Part shown: positions 44,589-53,967 of the stretch, piece by piece
How positions within the stretch are numbered: the first letter of the stretch is position 1
Layout: each line of letters begins with the position of its first letter
NCBI GenBank assembly: GCA_039980455.1
Contig: JBDXCG010000004.1
Span: forward strand, 744,001 to 808,000
Direction of reading: 5' to 3'
From: CALINF01 sp039980455
GTDB taxonomy: Bacteria; Pseudomonadota; Gammaproteobacteria; Pseudomonadales; Halieaceae
Length of the DNA: 64,000 bases
Position numbers and translations under genes: made by a program
Notes under the pieces: generated by a model
What the model was told of the DNA's origin: nothing
Database searches by the model: none
What the model saw: the letters and a program-made list of their open reading frames with translations, nothing else

Positions 44589-45515
44589 ATGCATGTCATC
44601 AGCAAATGGTTCACCATTGCCTGGGTGCAACTGGTTTCTCTGGTTCTACCCAAGGACAAAGCCCACTCCCTTGAACGTTGGCGCAGGGGGCGAGAGGAAT
44701 TTTGGAAACTCAGCCACTGTGAGTATGTTTTTGCGTCTTATGGCAAAAGCGGCCGTACCTGGGTTCGCGTGATGATCTCTCGCTATTACCAGTTGGTCTA
44801 CAAGCTGCCTGAGAACTCCCTCATGGGATTCGACAACTACACTCGCCTCAATAGCAACGTACCCAAGATTTTTTTCACGCATGATAACTACCTGCGCGGC
44901 TATACCGGCAATATAGATTCCAAGAAAGACTTTTACGATAAGAAGACGGTGCTATTGATGCGCAAGCCACAGGACGTGGCTGTCTCTCAGTTTTTCCAGT
45001 GGAAGTACCGCATGCGCCCGGGGAAGAAGGCGATGAACAAATATCCCGAGCATCAGGCCGACATCTCTGTTTATGATTTCGTGAAAAATGAGCATCAGGG
45101 CCTGAGGAGCATCATTGAGTACATGAATGCCTGGGCACGGGAGCTGCCCAACATAGAGCACCTGCTGATCGTACGCTATGAAGATCTGCGGTCGCAGCCA
45201 GATGTGGAAATGAAGCGAATAGTCGAGTTTTTGGGGCTCGAGCCTGATGATGAGATGCTCAAGGATACCGTTGAATTCGCTTCCGCCGAGAACATGCGCA
45301 AAAAGGAACAGGAGAACTACTTTTGGCGCAGTGGTAGTCGTGTCCAGGCCAAGGACGTGAATAACCCCAACACATTTAAGGTACGTAAGGCCAAAGTAGG
45401 CGGCTACAGCGATTACTTTGATGACGAACAAGTAGCCGAGCTTGATGCGATGGTGGATGGCGAGCTGCTACCAGTCTTTGGATACACAAGCGCGGAGCTT
45501 CAAGAGAGCCGCTAG
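44589..45515 (+). CDS. P-loop sulfotransferase (C)
   Basis: A 308-residue sulfotransferase, the same length as copy D at 54.3 kb and closely similar (both contain NYFWRSGSRVQAKDVNNPNT). Loop ASYGKSGRTWVRVM has Lys53. The 3'-phosphate motif is LLMRKPQDVAVSQFF, with Lys and Gln where B and D have Asp and Arg; the key Arg and Ser remain. The frame extends upstream to 44475, but ATG 44589 aligns with the start of D. A TTGAGA/TATACT pair at 44530/44551 has a short 15-nt spacer. The PPTase gene follows after 2 nt. Confidence 0.87.
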   Translation: MHVISKWFTIAWVQLVSLVLPKDKAHSLERWRRGREEFWKLSHCEYVFASYGKSGRTWVRVMISRYYQLVYKLPENSLMGFDNYTRLNSNVPKIFFTHDNYLRGYTGNIDSKKDFYDKKTVLLMRKPQDVAVSQFFQWKYRMRPGKKAMNKYPEHQADISVYDFVKNEHQGLRSIIEYMNAWARELPNIEHLLIVRYEDLRSQPDVEMKRIVEFLGLEPDDEMLKDTVEFASAENMRKKEQENYFWRSGSRVQAKDVNNPNTFKVRKAKVGGYSDYFDDEQVAELDAMVDGELLPVFGYTSAELQESR

Positions 45516-45517
45516 AC

Positions 45518-46261
45518 GTGCGTAACGATGCACTTGGGCCATTTGATCTACACATTTGGCTGTGCCGTTCGGAGCGAGTAGCGAGCTCCGCTCACTTTAG
45601 CCGAGAGATCCTATCGCGGTATGCGCCCTTAACGCCGGAAGACTGGCGGTTTAGGCCGGGCGAGCACGGCAAACCCCACATTGCCAATGAATCTATTGAG
45701 CTGGAATTTAACCTCAGCCATAGCCGGGATTGGCTTGCTTGCGCGGTAACCAATGGTTGTGCGGTGGGCGTTGATATCGAGTACTGCGAACCCGCGCGCG
45801 AGTTCAGTAAACTTGCGCGGCGATTTTTTACGCCGCAGGAGCACGAGTCTCTGAACGCCATGACAGCTGCTGAGCGCTGCGCTCGATTTTATGACCTGTG
45901 GACACTAAAAGAAGCCAGAGTGAAGGCCAGTGGCGCGGCCTTAGGAAACCTATTGCCCTTGCTAGGCTTTGCCGTGTCTGACCTCGCACCAGCGCCCCGG
46001 GCGAGTGCACCTTCTCAGATACACGAACTACCTGTGGTGCCCAGAGACAGCAATACCGACGTATCTGGGGTCGTCAATGAAGACACCTCTCCTGAAAAAC
46101 GACACTACAGTCTGTTTAACTTGCCAGAAAACTATCGGTTGGCGAGCTGTGTGAATCACTCGCGGGTCAGTTCACCGCGGGTGGCGCTGTTCGAATGGCG
46201 CGATAGGGATGATGTCAGCGCAGCCAGCTATACCGTCAAGGCTTGTTCTACGACCACCTAG
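45518..46261 (+). CDS. Sfp-type 4'-phosphopantetheinyl transferase
   Basis: A 247-residue transferase that attaches phosphopantetheine from CoA to a carrier-protein Ser. Motifs: FNLSHSRDWLACAV, GVDIEY (metal-binding Asp), and WTLKEARVKASG with Lys and Glu. The C-terminal 80 residues include a low-complexity linker. Start GTG 45518, 2 nt after the sulfotransferase stop, so co-transcribed. No NRPS or PKS lies in the window, so the ACP at 28.3 kb is the obvious local substrate. Confidence 0.87.
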   Translation: MRNDALGPFDLHIWLCRSERVASSAHFSREILSRYAPLTPEDWRFRPGEHGKPHIANESIELEFNLSHSRDWLACAVTNGCAVGVDIEYCEPAREFSKLARRFFTPQEHESLNAMTAAERCARFYDLWTLKEARVKASGAALGNLLPLLGFAVSDLAPAPRASAPSQIHELPVVPRDSNTDVSGVVNEDTSPEKRHYSLFNLPENYRLASCVNHSRVSSPRVALFEWRDRDDVSAASYTVKACSTTT

Positions 46262-46603
46262 TGCAACCGTCGAAATCGTGCAGGCATGGGTATGCGTAGA
46301 ACGGATTCAATGCTGATTGTACGAATAACCCATTGTTTTAAATGAAAAATGTCTAATTTTAATGCGGCTTTCTTGCTCAGGAGCGCCCATTTTCCAAATT
46401 GGAGACTTTGCCGCGCAAACCAGCCCCAAAAGTGTGCTTTTTACCGGTTTTTGCCGCTCCCGGACTGCAATATCGCCATTGCTGCTGCCTGTTCATGTTT
46501 GATGCGCCAATTTTGCCGGTTGAGTACTCCCAATATGCTTCGTTTTGCTGTACCCTCCGCGCCCTATTCGACGCATGTAAACGTTAATTGATTGAGAAGC
46601 GCA
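46262..46603. other. Intergenic region and 5' leader of the EF-G gene
   Basis: About 340 nt with no gene. It holds the EF-G promoter and a long leader. A TACCCT at 46551 followed by CCGCGCCC could be a -10 box with GC-rich discriminator, but no good -35 is visible. I see no terminator for the upstream gene and no riboswitch. Confidence 0.4.
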
Positions 46604-48688
46604 ATGTCTGACTTATCCTTGTACAGAAATATAGGTATCTTCGCTCACGTAGACGCCGGCAAAACCACGACTACTGAGCGTATTCTTAAGCTCACCGGTA
46701 AAATCCATAAAACTGGTGAAGTGCACGATGGAGCTGCTACAACAGACTTCATGGAGCAGGAGCAAGAGCGCGGAATTACCATTCAGTCTGCTGCCACTAC
46801 CTGTTTCTGGAAAGACCATCGTTTAAACATCATCGATACTCCTGGGCACGTTGACTTCACGGTAGAGGTTTACCGTTCTTTGAAGGTACTCGACGGCGGT
46901 GTAGGTGTGTTCTGTGGCTCTGGCGGTGTTGAGCCCCAGTCAGAAACAAACTGGCGCTATGCTAACGAATCTGAAGTAGCGCGTATTATTTTCGTCAATA
47001 AGTTAGACCGCATAGGTGCCGACTTCCTGCGAGTTGTCGATCAGGTAGAGAATGTGCTGGGTGCGAACCCGCTGGTGATGGTATTGCCCATCGGTCGCGA
47101 AGAGGACTTTATCGGCGTAGTGGATCTGCTGTCTCGCAAGGCGCACGTTTGGCCAGATCCAGGTAACCCTGAGAAGTTCGACATTACCGATGTGCCTGAA
47201 GATATGGTCGACGAAGTTGAGGAATGGCGCGAGAAGCTGATCGAGATGGCAGTCGAGCAAGATGACGACCTGATGGAAGCCTACCTCGAGGGTAATGAGC
47301 CCGCCATAGACGACCTCAAGCGCTGCATACGTGAAGGTACGCGTAAGCTGGACTTCTTCCCAACTTATTGTGGTTCTGCGTTCAAGGATAAGGGCGTACA
47401 GCTGATTCTGGATGCGGTTGTTGATTACCTGCCGACACCCACAGAAGTTGACCCTCAGCCACTGACTGATGAGGAAGGCGAACCGACTGGTGAGATGGCA
47501 ACGGTAGCTGTTGAAGAGCCATTGCGCGCACTAGCGTTCAAGATTATGGACGACCGATTTGGAGCGTTGACCTTCGTGCGCATCTATTCAGGCGTACTCA
47601 ATAGAGGCGACACCATCCTCAATTCGTTTACGGGTAAGACCGAGCGTATTGGCCGTATGGTTGAGATGCACGCGAACGACCGTAACGAGCTGGAGTCTGC
47701 GCAAGCCGGTGACATTATTGCCATCGTTGGCATGAAGAATGTTCAAACTGGACATACGCTTTGCGATCCTAAGAATCCGTGCACGTTGGAAGCCATGGTG
47801 TTCCCGGATCCTGTAATTTCTATCGCGGTTGCGCCAAAAGACAAGGCGGGTGCCGAGAAGATGGGTATCGCGATCGGCAAAATGGTTGCTGAGGATCCAT
47901 CGTTCCGCGTTGAAACCGACGAAGACTCAGGCGAAACCATTCTTCGAGGAATGGGAGAGCTGCACCTCGATGTAAAGGTAGACATCCTCAAGCGTACTTA
48001 CGGCGTGGAATTGGACGTGGGTAAGCCGCAGGTTGCATACCGCGAGACAATCACCATGGAAGTCGACGACTCTTACACACACAAGAAGCAGTCTGGTGGC
48101 TCGGGTCAGTTCGGTAAGATTGACTACCGTATCAAGCCTGGTGAGCCAGGAAGTGGCTATGTATTCTCATCCACCGTCGTAGGCGGCAACGTTCCCAAGG
48201 AATTCTTCCCAGCGATTGAGAAGGGCTTTAGGGGCATGATGGATGAAGGTACCGTTGCGGGATTCCCAGTGCTGGATGTTGAGATTGAGCTGTACGATGG
48301 TGGCTTCCACGCTGTTGACTCATCAGCGATCGCATTTGAGCTGGCAGCGCGTGGTGCGTTCCGTCAGTCAATGCCAAAAGCGGGTGCCCAGCTGATTGAG
48401 CCGATTATGAAGGTTGATGTCTTTACGCCTGACGATCACGTGGGCGATGTCATCGGTGACTTGAACCGTCGTCGTGGCATGATCAAGGATCAAGACGCTG
48501 GCGCGACAGGTGTTCGTATTAAGGCAGATGTTCCGCTATCAGAGATGTTCGGCTACATTGGCCACCTGCGCACCATGACTTCCGGGCGCGGTCAGTTCTC
48601 AATGGAGTTTTCACACTACATGCCTTGCCCACAGAACGTGGCAGAGGTTGTGGTTGCAGAAGTGAAAGAGCGCAAAGCAAACGCGTAA
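46604..48688 (+). CDS. fusA: Elongation factor G, stand-alone (FusA2-like)
   Basis: A 694-residue translational GTPase with five EF-G domains. G1 AHVDAGKTTTTE, G3 DTPGHVDFT and G4 NKLDRIGADF are intact, and it keeps GGFHAVDSSAIAF near the tip of domain IV. Length is normal. It is alone, not beside rpsL, rpsG or tuf, and has its own terminator, so it is probably the second EF-G that many gammaproteobacteria carry. The role could be translocation or ribosome recycling. ATG 46604 with GAGAAG before it beats the TTG at 46592. Confidence 0.92.
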   Translation: MSDLSLYRNIGIFAHVDAGKTTTTERILKLTGKIHKTGEVHDGAATTDFMEQEQERGITIQSAATTCFWKDHRLNIIDTPGHVDFTVEVYRSLKVLDGGVGVFCGSGGVEPQSETNWRYANESEVARIIFVNKLDRIGADFLRVVDQVENVLGANPLVMVLPIGREEDFIGVVDLLSRKAHVWPDPGNPEKFDITDVPEDMVDEVEEWREKLIEMAVEQDDDLMEAYLEGNEPAIDDLKRCIREGTRKLDFFPTYCGSAFKDKGVQLILDAVVDYLPTPTEVDPQPLTDEEGEPTGEMATVAVEEPLRALAFKIMDDRFGALTFVRIYSGVLNRGDTILNSFTGKTERIGRMVEMHANDRNELESAQAGDIIAIVGMKNVQTGHTLCDPKNPCTLEAMVFPDPVISIAVAPKDKAGAEKMGIAIGKMVAEDPSFRVETDEDSGETILRGMGELHLDVKVDILKRTYGVELDVGKPQVAYRETITMEVDDSYTHKKQSGGSGQFGKIDYRIKPGEPGSGYVFSSTVVGGNVPKEFFPAIEKGFRGMMDEGTVAGFPVLDVEIELYDGGFHAVDSSAIAFELAARGAFRQSMPKAGAQLIEPIMKVDVFTPDDHVGDVIGDLNRRRGMIKDQDAGATGVRIKADVPLSEMFGYIGHLRTMTSGRGQFSMEFSHYMPCPQNVAEVVVAEVKERKANA

Positions 48689-48706
48689 GCCTTCTGACGA
48701 TGATAA

Positions 48707-48736
48707 GGGTCGGCATTTTTGCCGGCCCTTTTTTTT
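48707..48736 (+). terminator. Rho-independent terminator of the EF-G gene
   Basis: GGGTCGGC and GCCGGCCC form an 8-bp stem (one G-T pair) with loop ATTTTT, followed directly by eight T. It starts 19 nt after the EF-G stop. This is the clearest terminator in the window. Confidence 0.93.
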
Positions 48737-48868
48737 GCTCGAATTTCCTATCGCAACCACCCGTAACCCGGTAGCTGACTGAGAGTTGGCCCAGCTGCCT
48801 CAGCGCATGCCAGATTGTGGCGATATGCTAAAGTGGCAAGATACTGATCAAAGAAAAGGAGCAAGTCA

Positions 48869-49765
48869 TTGAGTACGCACAGTCAGCTGTCCATTCTACC
48901 GAGCCCCTCGCGCGTTGCCCGTTACTTCAGCTTTTCCGTAACACCCGGTGCAGAGCCATCAGTAACCCGCGAGGCAGTGGCTTCGCTTTCTGTGGATGAG
49001 AATATCGCAATAGGTGTCGGTGAGCCCTTGCTCGCATTTTGGGGGGGCACTGTTGACGGGCTGAGAACGTTTCCGGCGCTGTCGGGGCCTGGGGTGCAAG
49101 CTCCATCAACGCAGCAGGCACTTTGGTGCTGGTTGCGCGGGGATGACCAAGGTGACGTGGTCAATCGCGGTATTACGCTTGTGGAGTCACTTGGCAGTGG
49201 TTTTACCGTTGAGGAAATAGTCGACGGCTTTAAATACGGTTCTCGGCCAAAGGGTAAAGACTTAACCGGATACGAAGATGGTACAGAGAACCCGGCTGGC
49301 GATGCTGCGGAGATAGCGGCATTTGTTAGTGATGGCAATCCCGGACTGGATGGCTCCAGCTTTGTTGCAGTGCAGCAATGGCAGCACGACCTGACACGCT
49401 TTAGAGCGATGTCGCAGTCACATCAAGACAATATTATTGGTCGCCGTATCGCTGATAATAAGGAGATCGAAAACGCACCTGCTTCTGCTCATGTAAAGAG
49501 AACTGAGCAGGAAAGTTTTACGCCACAAGCATTTTTGCTGCGCCGCTCGATGCCGTTTGCGGGCGCTGGCGGTCAAGGGCTTCATTTTGTGGCATTTGGG
49601 CATTCGCTCGATGCATTCGAAGTCCAATTGAGAAGAATGGTAGGTCTGGAAGACGGTGTTACCGATGGCTTGTTCGAGTTTTCGCAAGCAACTAGCGGTG
49701 CCTACTATTGGTGTCCCCCAGTGTCCGATGGACGGCTCGACCTCAGTGGCGCTGAAATGAAGTGA
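48869..49765 (+). CDS. DyP-type heme peroxidase
   Basis: A 298-residue dye-decolourising peroxidase of the YfeX-like class. The distal motif is GYEDGTENP with the catalytic Asp, the proximal heme His is in SAHVKR, and the conserved distal Arg is in LLRRSMPF. The start is TTG 48869 with a strong AAAGGAG nine bases upstream; no ATG fits the family N-terminus. No signal peptide, so cytoplasmic. It is monocistronic as far as visible, and no encapsulin gene is near. Confidence 0.9.
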   Translation: MSTHSQLSILPSPSRVARYFSFSVTPGAEPSVTREAVASLSVDENIAIGVGEPLLAFWGGTVDGLRTFPALSGPGVQAPSTQQALWCWLRGDDQGDVVNRGITLVESLGSGFTVEEIVDGFKYGSRPKGKDLTGYEDGTENPAGDAAEIAAFVSDGNPGLDGSSFVAVQQWQHDLTRFRAMSQSHQDNIIGRRIADNKEIENAPASAHVKRTEQESFTPQAFLLRRSMPFAGAGGQGLHFVAFGHSLDAFEVQLRRMVGLEDGVTDGLFEFSQATSGAYYWCPPVSDGRLDLSGAEMK

Positions 49766-49890
49766 GAGCCAATGTGCAGAAGCGTATCGCCGCCAGTGTA
49801 GCCTTTTGCCGTAGCTACCTCGGCATTTGGAACGCCGGTAGCTGGGGTCGAACGAGTTTTAGTTGGTAGGATCAATCTGAGGATTCAAGA

Positions 49891-50628
49891 ATGAGTATGT
49901 CGAAGATTGTAGGGTGTTTTGGTTTCTTACTCTCGCTGCCGGTGCTGGCAGCCGATGGAGTAACTCAATGGTCTTATTACGGTGAGAACGGTCCGGAGCA
50001 CTGGGGTGATCTGGCCCCGGAGTTTGTGCAGTGCAAAGTGGGTTTGAATCAGTCGCCCATTGATATCGTTAATACGCTTGACGCCGACCTTCCCGCACTT
50101 GAATTGGATTACACCACTGCAACCAGCAGTGTTGTGAACAATGGCCATACTGCTCAAGTAAATATACAGCCGGGCAACTACCTCAGAGTGGGAGGAGAAG
50201 TATTCGAACTTAAGCAATTTCATCTGCACACGCCCAGCGAACACCAAATAAATGGCAAACTCTTTCTCATGGAGACGCATTATGTGCATGCCAATGAGGC
50301 AGGGGAGCTGGCGGTGGTAGCGCTGCTACATGAAGAAGGTGCCGCAAGTGGACCGTTAAGCAGGCTCGTGCCTGAGATCCCCCGCCAGATTGGAGAGCCA
50401 GTCGCCTTTGAGGAATCGTTGAAAAATATACCTGTAGTAAGTGTCAACAAAGATTACTACCGCTATAACGGGTCTCTAACTACGCCGCCTTGCTCTGAGG
50501 GTGTGCGTTGGTATGTATTGACGCAACCATCACCTATATCACGGGAGCAGCAAGCGCAGTACCAGAAGCTTATTGGTGACGATGCCCGCGGACCGCAGCC
50601 GGTTAATGCCAGGATAGTACTCGAGTAA
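49891..50628 (+). CDS. Alpha-type carbonic anhydrase, periplasmic
   Basis: A 245-residue zinc enzyme interconverting CO2 and bicarbonate. A signal peptide (IVGCFGFLLSLPVLA, cleavage near 20) sends it to the periplasm. The zinc ligands are His111, His113 and His130 in QFHLHTPSEH and METHYVH. The SLTTPPCSEGVRWYVL motif near 190 is intact. AGGA lies upstream of the ATG. It converges with the binding-protein gene, 29 nt between stops. Confidence 0.93.
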   Translation: MSMSKIVGCFGFLLSLPVLAADGVTQWSYYGENGPEHWGDLAPEFVQCKVGLNQSPIDIVNTLDADLPALELDYTTATSSVVNNGHTAQVNIQPGNYLRVGGEVFELKQFHLHTPSEHQINGKLFLMETHYVHANEAGELAVVALLHEEGAASGPLSRLVPEIPRQIGEPVAFEESLKNIPVVSVNKDYYRYNGSLTTPPCSEGVRWYVLTQPSPISREQQAQYQKLIGDDARGPQPVNARIVLE

Positions 50629-50657
50629 CACACCCGAGAATCAAGTGTAATTACGTT

Positions 50658-51479
50658 TTAAGGCAGAGAAACAATCCAGCTATCGTCCTCAAACCACTTT
50701 TGGTACAGGCGACTGGTAAGGCCCGTTTTGTCGATGGAGAGCATGTAGTTTCGCACCAGATTTTCAAACTGCGCATCGTTCTTAGGGATCGCAATACCAA
50801 TAGGTTCGATAGATAGAGGAGGCTCTATCATGCTGAGCCCGGCGCTTGGGTAGCGCAAAATAGATAGCTTCAAGATTGGGACATCAGCAACCATGGCATC
50901 AATCCTTCCTGTGAGCAGCATTTGTATTCCCTCGTTGTAGTTGGCAATGGTCTGGAGGTCGGCTTGCGGAAGATTGCGCTGAACGAAGCTTTGGCTGGTA
51001 GAGTTCTCTAAGGCTACGATCCGGATTTGTGAATCGTTGAATTCTGAGCTGTCTTCAACCACACCCTTAATGCTGGCCGTGGTGAGAAGGGATTTGCCTG
51101 AGAGCGTATAGGGCCCGATAAAACTGACTTGTCGGGTTCTCTCGGGGGTTATCGTCAATCCCGAAATGACCATGTCCGCTTTACCGGCTGTGAGTCCTGT
51201 TAGGAGGTCACCAAAAGGCATCTCCACAATTTCCAACTCTACCTGCATCGCTTTCGCCAGCGCTTGAGCGAGATCGACATCAAAGCCAATCAAAGACTTG
51301 GCACGACTGCGTACATTGAAGGGGGGTTGATCTGCAGTCATGGCTACTCTAAGCACGCCATTCTCGATCACACGGTCAAGTACAGGACTGTCGGCTAGTG
51401 CAGAGCTGGATATGCAAAAAAGCAGTGCACCTGCTAACCCCAGAGTGGCTTGCTTAAGTTTGTTAACGATTTTGAGCAT
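50658..51479 (-). CDS. Periplasmic solute-binding protein, amino-acid family 3
   Basis: A 273-residue protein with a signal peptide (ATLGLAGALLFCISSSALA) and the family-3 bilobal pattern: VLRVAMTADQPPFNV, LIGFDVDLAQALA, GLTAGKADMVISGLTITPERT. Such proteins bind polar amino acids or related solutes. ATG 51479 with AGAGAG upstream gives a clean signal peptide; a longer frame to 51527 does not. No ABC permease or ATPase is nearby, so it may serve a transporter elsewhere or act as a sensor. Confidence 0.86.
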   Translation of the reverse strand: MLKIVNKLKQATLGLAGALLFCISSSALADSPVLDRVIENGVLRVAMTADQPPFNVRSRAKSLIGFDVDLAQALAKAMQVELEIVEMPFGDLLTGLTAGKADMVISGLTITPERTRQVSFIGPYTLSGKSLLTTASIKGVVEDSSEFNDSQIRIVALENSTSQSFVQRNLPQADLQTIANYNEGIQMLLTGRIDAMVADVPILKLSILRYPSAGLSMIEPPLSIEPIGIAIPKNDAQFENLVRNYMLSIDKTGLTSRLYQKWFEDDSWIVSLP

Positions 51480-51686
51480 ATAGAATCTCTCTTGCAGATA
51501 GGGGCCGACGACAGAGCGTCGCCACAATACCGTAGACTATGTCGCTGATGACAGTAGGATCTATCGCGAATATTGTCTACCAAAAATTATGACTCACTTC
51601 TATGTGAGCAGGGCGCAGAGAATATTTTTGCAAGGGCGGCGGGTAATATCATCCGACCCGAACGAGTGGTACCCTGCGAGTCGTCT

Positions 51687-53087
51687 ATGATCAAACTATC
51701 CAAATTTCTGGCCATCGTATTACTTCTGATGGTGCCAGTGGCTCATGCCAAGAATTACAAGCTACCCGGCTTTGGCGAGGGGAATGCGGTTTCGCTTGAC
51801 CAGGAGTATTACCTGGGACGGGCGTGGCTGATGTCGTTCAGGCGCCAGTCGCCGATCCTTGATGACCCGTTGATCCAGAGTTTTGTAGAGCATCTTGTCT
51901 ATCGGTTGGCAGAAACCAGTCGGCTGAAAGAGCGGCGCCTGGAAATTATCGTCGTAGACAATGAGTCTATTAGTGCGTTCACCACTCCCGGCGGCATCAT
52001 CGGTATTCACAGTGGTGTGCTGAAAACAGCGCAGACCCGTGCCCAGTTCAGCTCCATTCTAGCGCACGAGCTTGCGCACTTGGGGCGCCAACACTTCGTT
52101 AAAGAAACTGTATCGCGAAGGAAATCACCCGAAGCCGGTTTAGCAGCATTGCTTCGTAAAATGGTGCTGGTTGCAGTGAGTTCTCCCGATGCGAGTACAG
52201 GGCGCGGATTGCGCTACAGCCCGCAGTATGAAAAAGACGCGGACGGTTTGGGTATATACGCGCAGGCATCGGCAGGGCTAGATCCCGGGGGTACCGCGGA
52301 GATGCTCACAGTAATGCAGGAAGAGTTGGCGGGATATGGGCCACTACCGCCTGAGTATTTTCGTACTCACCCTGTTACTCAGAAAAGAATTGCTGATGCG
52401 CAGGCTGAGGCTGACCGTTTTTCAGGGAGGATCCATGAAGCGAGTCGTGAATTTCAACTCATGCGTGCCAGAGTGACCCTGAGTTTCATTCAGAGCAATG
52501 ACGAAGCCATAGCTCACTTCAGGGAGAAACGGTCAGCAGGCGGTAGGCAAGCAGTCCCCGCGCAATATGGCCTGATCCTTGCGCTTACCAGTGGCGGGTA
52601 TTTGAAAGAGGCCAAGCAACTCTTAGCGCCAATGCGAGAGTTTGCGCCAGAAAATATTGTTTACAAAATTGCTGAGGCAAACATCCACGTTAAGGCAAGT
52701 GAGTTTGAAAGTGCGATCGCTTTACTGGAGGATGGATTGGCTCGCGCTCCCGGTAACCACCCTCTAACGATGTCGCTGGCCAACGCCTATATCGGTGGTG
52801 AACGTTATGCCGAGGCCGACGAGTTACTATCAGGTCACTCCAGACGTCATCCCAGTGACGCCCATTTATGGAAGCTACTGGCAGACGTTCAGGGCAAAAC
52901 GGAGAACTTGCTTGGTATGTATCAATCGCAAGCTGAGTACTTTGCTTTGAACGATGCTCTCGAACGAGCTATCGCGAGTTTGGATCAGGCGTTGGGTGTC
53001 GCCCGAAATCAGATCACATCAGAGCGTATCAGTACGCGCATTGCCTATTTCGAGGCAATCAAGGGAGCTGCCGAGGTGCTGCGATAA
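51687..53087 (+). CDS. BepA-like M48 metalloprotease with TPR repeats
   Basis: A 466-residue secreted protein. The signal peptide (FLAIVLLLMVPVAHA) starts at ATG 51687, and the longer frame from 51573 would bury it. The zinc site AHELAHLG has His127, Glu128 and His131, with a further ligand expected in YEKDADGLG. From about 270 to the end are tetratricopeptide-type helices. This layout and length match BepA, which assists LptD and BAM assembly in the outer membrane. It fits a genome segment rich in envelope functions. Confidence 0.88.
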   Translation: MIKLSKFLAIVLLLMVPVAHAKNYKLPGFGEGNAVSLDQEYYLGRAWLMSFRRQSPILDDPLIQSFVEHLVYRLAETSRLKERRLEIIVVDNESISAFTTPGGIIGIHSGVLKTAQTRAQFSSILAHELAHLGRQHFVKETVSRRKSPEAGLAALLRKMVLVAVSSPDASTGRGLRYSPQYEKDADGLGIYAQASAGLDPGGTAEMLTVMQEELAGYGPLPPEYFRTHPVTQKRIADAQAEADRFSGRIHEASREFQLMRARVTLSFIQSNDEAIAHFREKRSAGGRQAVPAQYGLILALTSGGYLKEAKQLLAPMREFAPENIVYKIAEANIHVKASEFESAIALLEDGLARAPGNHPLTMSLANAYIGGERYAEADELLSGHSRRHPSDAHLWKLLADVQGKTENLLGMYQSQAEYFALNDALERAIASLDQALGVARNQITSERISTRIAYFEAIKGAAEVLR

Positions 53088-53129
53088 CAGCTCGGCCAGC
53101 GTGGACGCGAAGATAGAATGGTTGAAAGC

Positions 53130-53148
53130 GCGCGGGAGAATCCCGCGC
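53130..53148. terminator. GC-rich hairpin between convergent genes
   Basis: GCGCGGGA and TCCCGCGC form a perfect 8-bp stem with a 3-nt loop, midway between the stops of the protease gene (53087) and the beta-barrel gene (53173). No T-tract of note follows on either strand. It may still slow transcription from both sides. Confidence 0.5.
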
Positions 53149-53172
53149 ACACAGTGTCTAGCTTGGTCGAGC

Positions 53173-53967
53173 CTAGAAGTTGTAACGAAGACCAATGTCG
53201 TACATGAGGCTTTCGTTCTCAATATCAAATTTGGCAGGCAACAATGATGAATTCACCGAGGCATCGTCACTGGTGCGGTAGCGGATGCTGCCTACCAGAT
53301 GGAAGAAGTCAGTAAAGGCATAGCTAACCCCGCCGGAAACCTGATAGGAAAACACGTCATCGTCATCATTGATAATCTGCACGTTCGAAGGCTTGTAGTC
53401 CACATCGATATTGGTATAGCCAATTCCCGCACCGATGAATGGCGTGAAATTAGTGCTGTTGTGGAAATCGTAAAATCCATTGAGGAAAAAGCTTTCTGTT
53501 TCTAAAGAGCCTTGACCGTTCGCGACCAAATCGCCTACTGACACGCCCAAATCACCCACATTGCCGGTGATGAGCACGCCAGCATCTATGCTGGTTAGAT
53601 CAATGCCTGCTGCAGACACGCCGGTGTGCTTATCTACATCGGCGTCGGTAGCGGAGTACTCCAGCTCAACGCGAAATGACTCGATGATCATACCCAGGGC
53701 CAGATTGAACCCATCTCCATCATCAAACTTGGTGTCCCAGCCGACCTTGTTTCCTGCCGGGATGGTCAGGGGCGGATTAACCCCTGTGACGGTGCCTGTA
53801 GTGAAGTCTGAGGTAAACTTGCCATCCGTGCTTGAGTCGTCTTGATCGACTAGCCCCAGGCTGCCTGCCACATAGAAGTCGGCAGACATTGCCGTCCCAG
53901 ACATGACTGCAGACGCAGTAGCGACCGAGGCAGCAAGTAGGGTGCCGCGAAGTTTGTTGTTGAACAT
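53173..53967 (-). CDS. Outer-membrane beta-barrel protein
   Basis: A 264-residue protein with a signal peptide (AASVATASAVMSGTAMSA) and a mature part beginning DFYVAGSLGLVDQDD. Alternating beta-strand patterns and the C-terminal MYDIGLRYNF, ending in Phe, are typical of OmpA/OmpW-like barrels and of BAM substrates. ATG 53967 with GGAG seven bases before it is preferred over a longer frame to 54093. The 291-nt region upstream has a TTCTCGAGAA palindrome at 54009-54018 and holds promoters for this gene and the sulfotransferase gene. The ligand is unknown. Confidence 0.84.
   Translation of the reverse strand: MFNNKLRGTLLAASVATASAVMSGTAMSADFYVAGSLGLVDQDDSSTDGKFTSDFTTGTVTGVNPPLTIPAGNKVGWDTKFDDGDGFNLALGMIIESFRVELEYSATDADVDKHTGVSAAGIDLTSIDAGVLITGNVGDLGVSVGDLVANGQGSLETESFFLNGFYDFHNSTNFTPFIGAGIGYTNIDVDYKPSNVQIINDDDDVFSYQVSGGVSYAFTDFFHLVGSIRYRTSDDASVNSSLLPAKFDIENESLMYDIGLRYNF

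Noticed and set aside
46604..48688. EF-G as part of the str ribosomal operon
   Set aside because: No rpsL, rpsG or tuf is adjacent and the gene has its own terminator.
48869..49765. DyP peroxidase as encapsulin cargo
   Set aside because: The C-terminus (DGRLDLSGAEMK) is not a convincing encapsulin targeting tail and no encapsulin gene is in the window.
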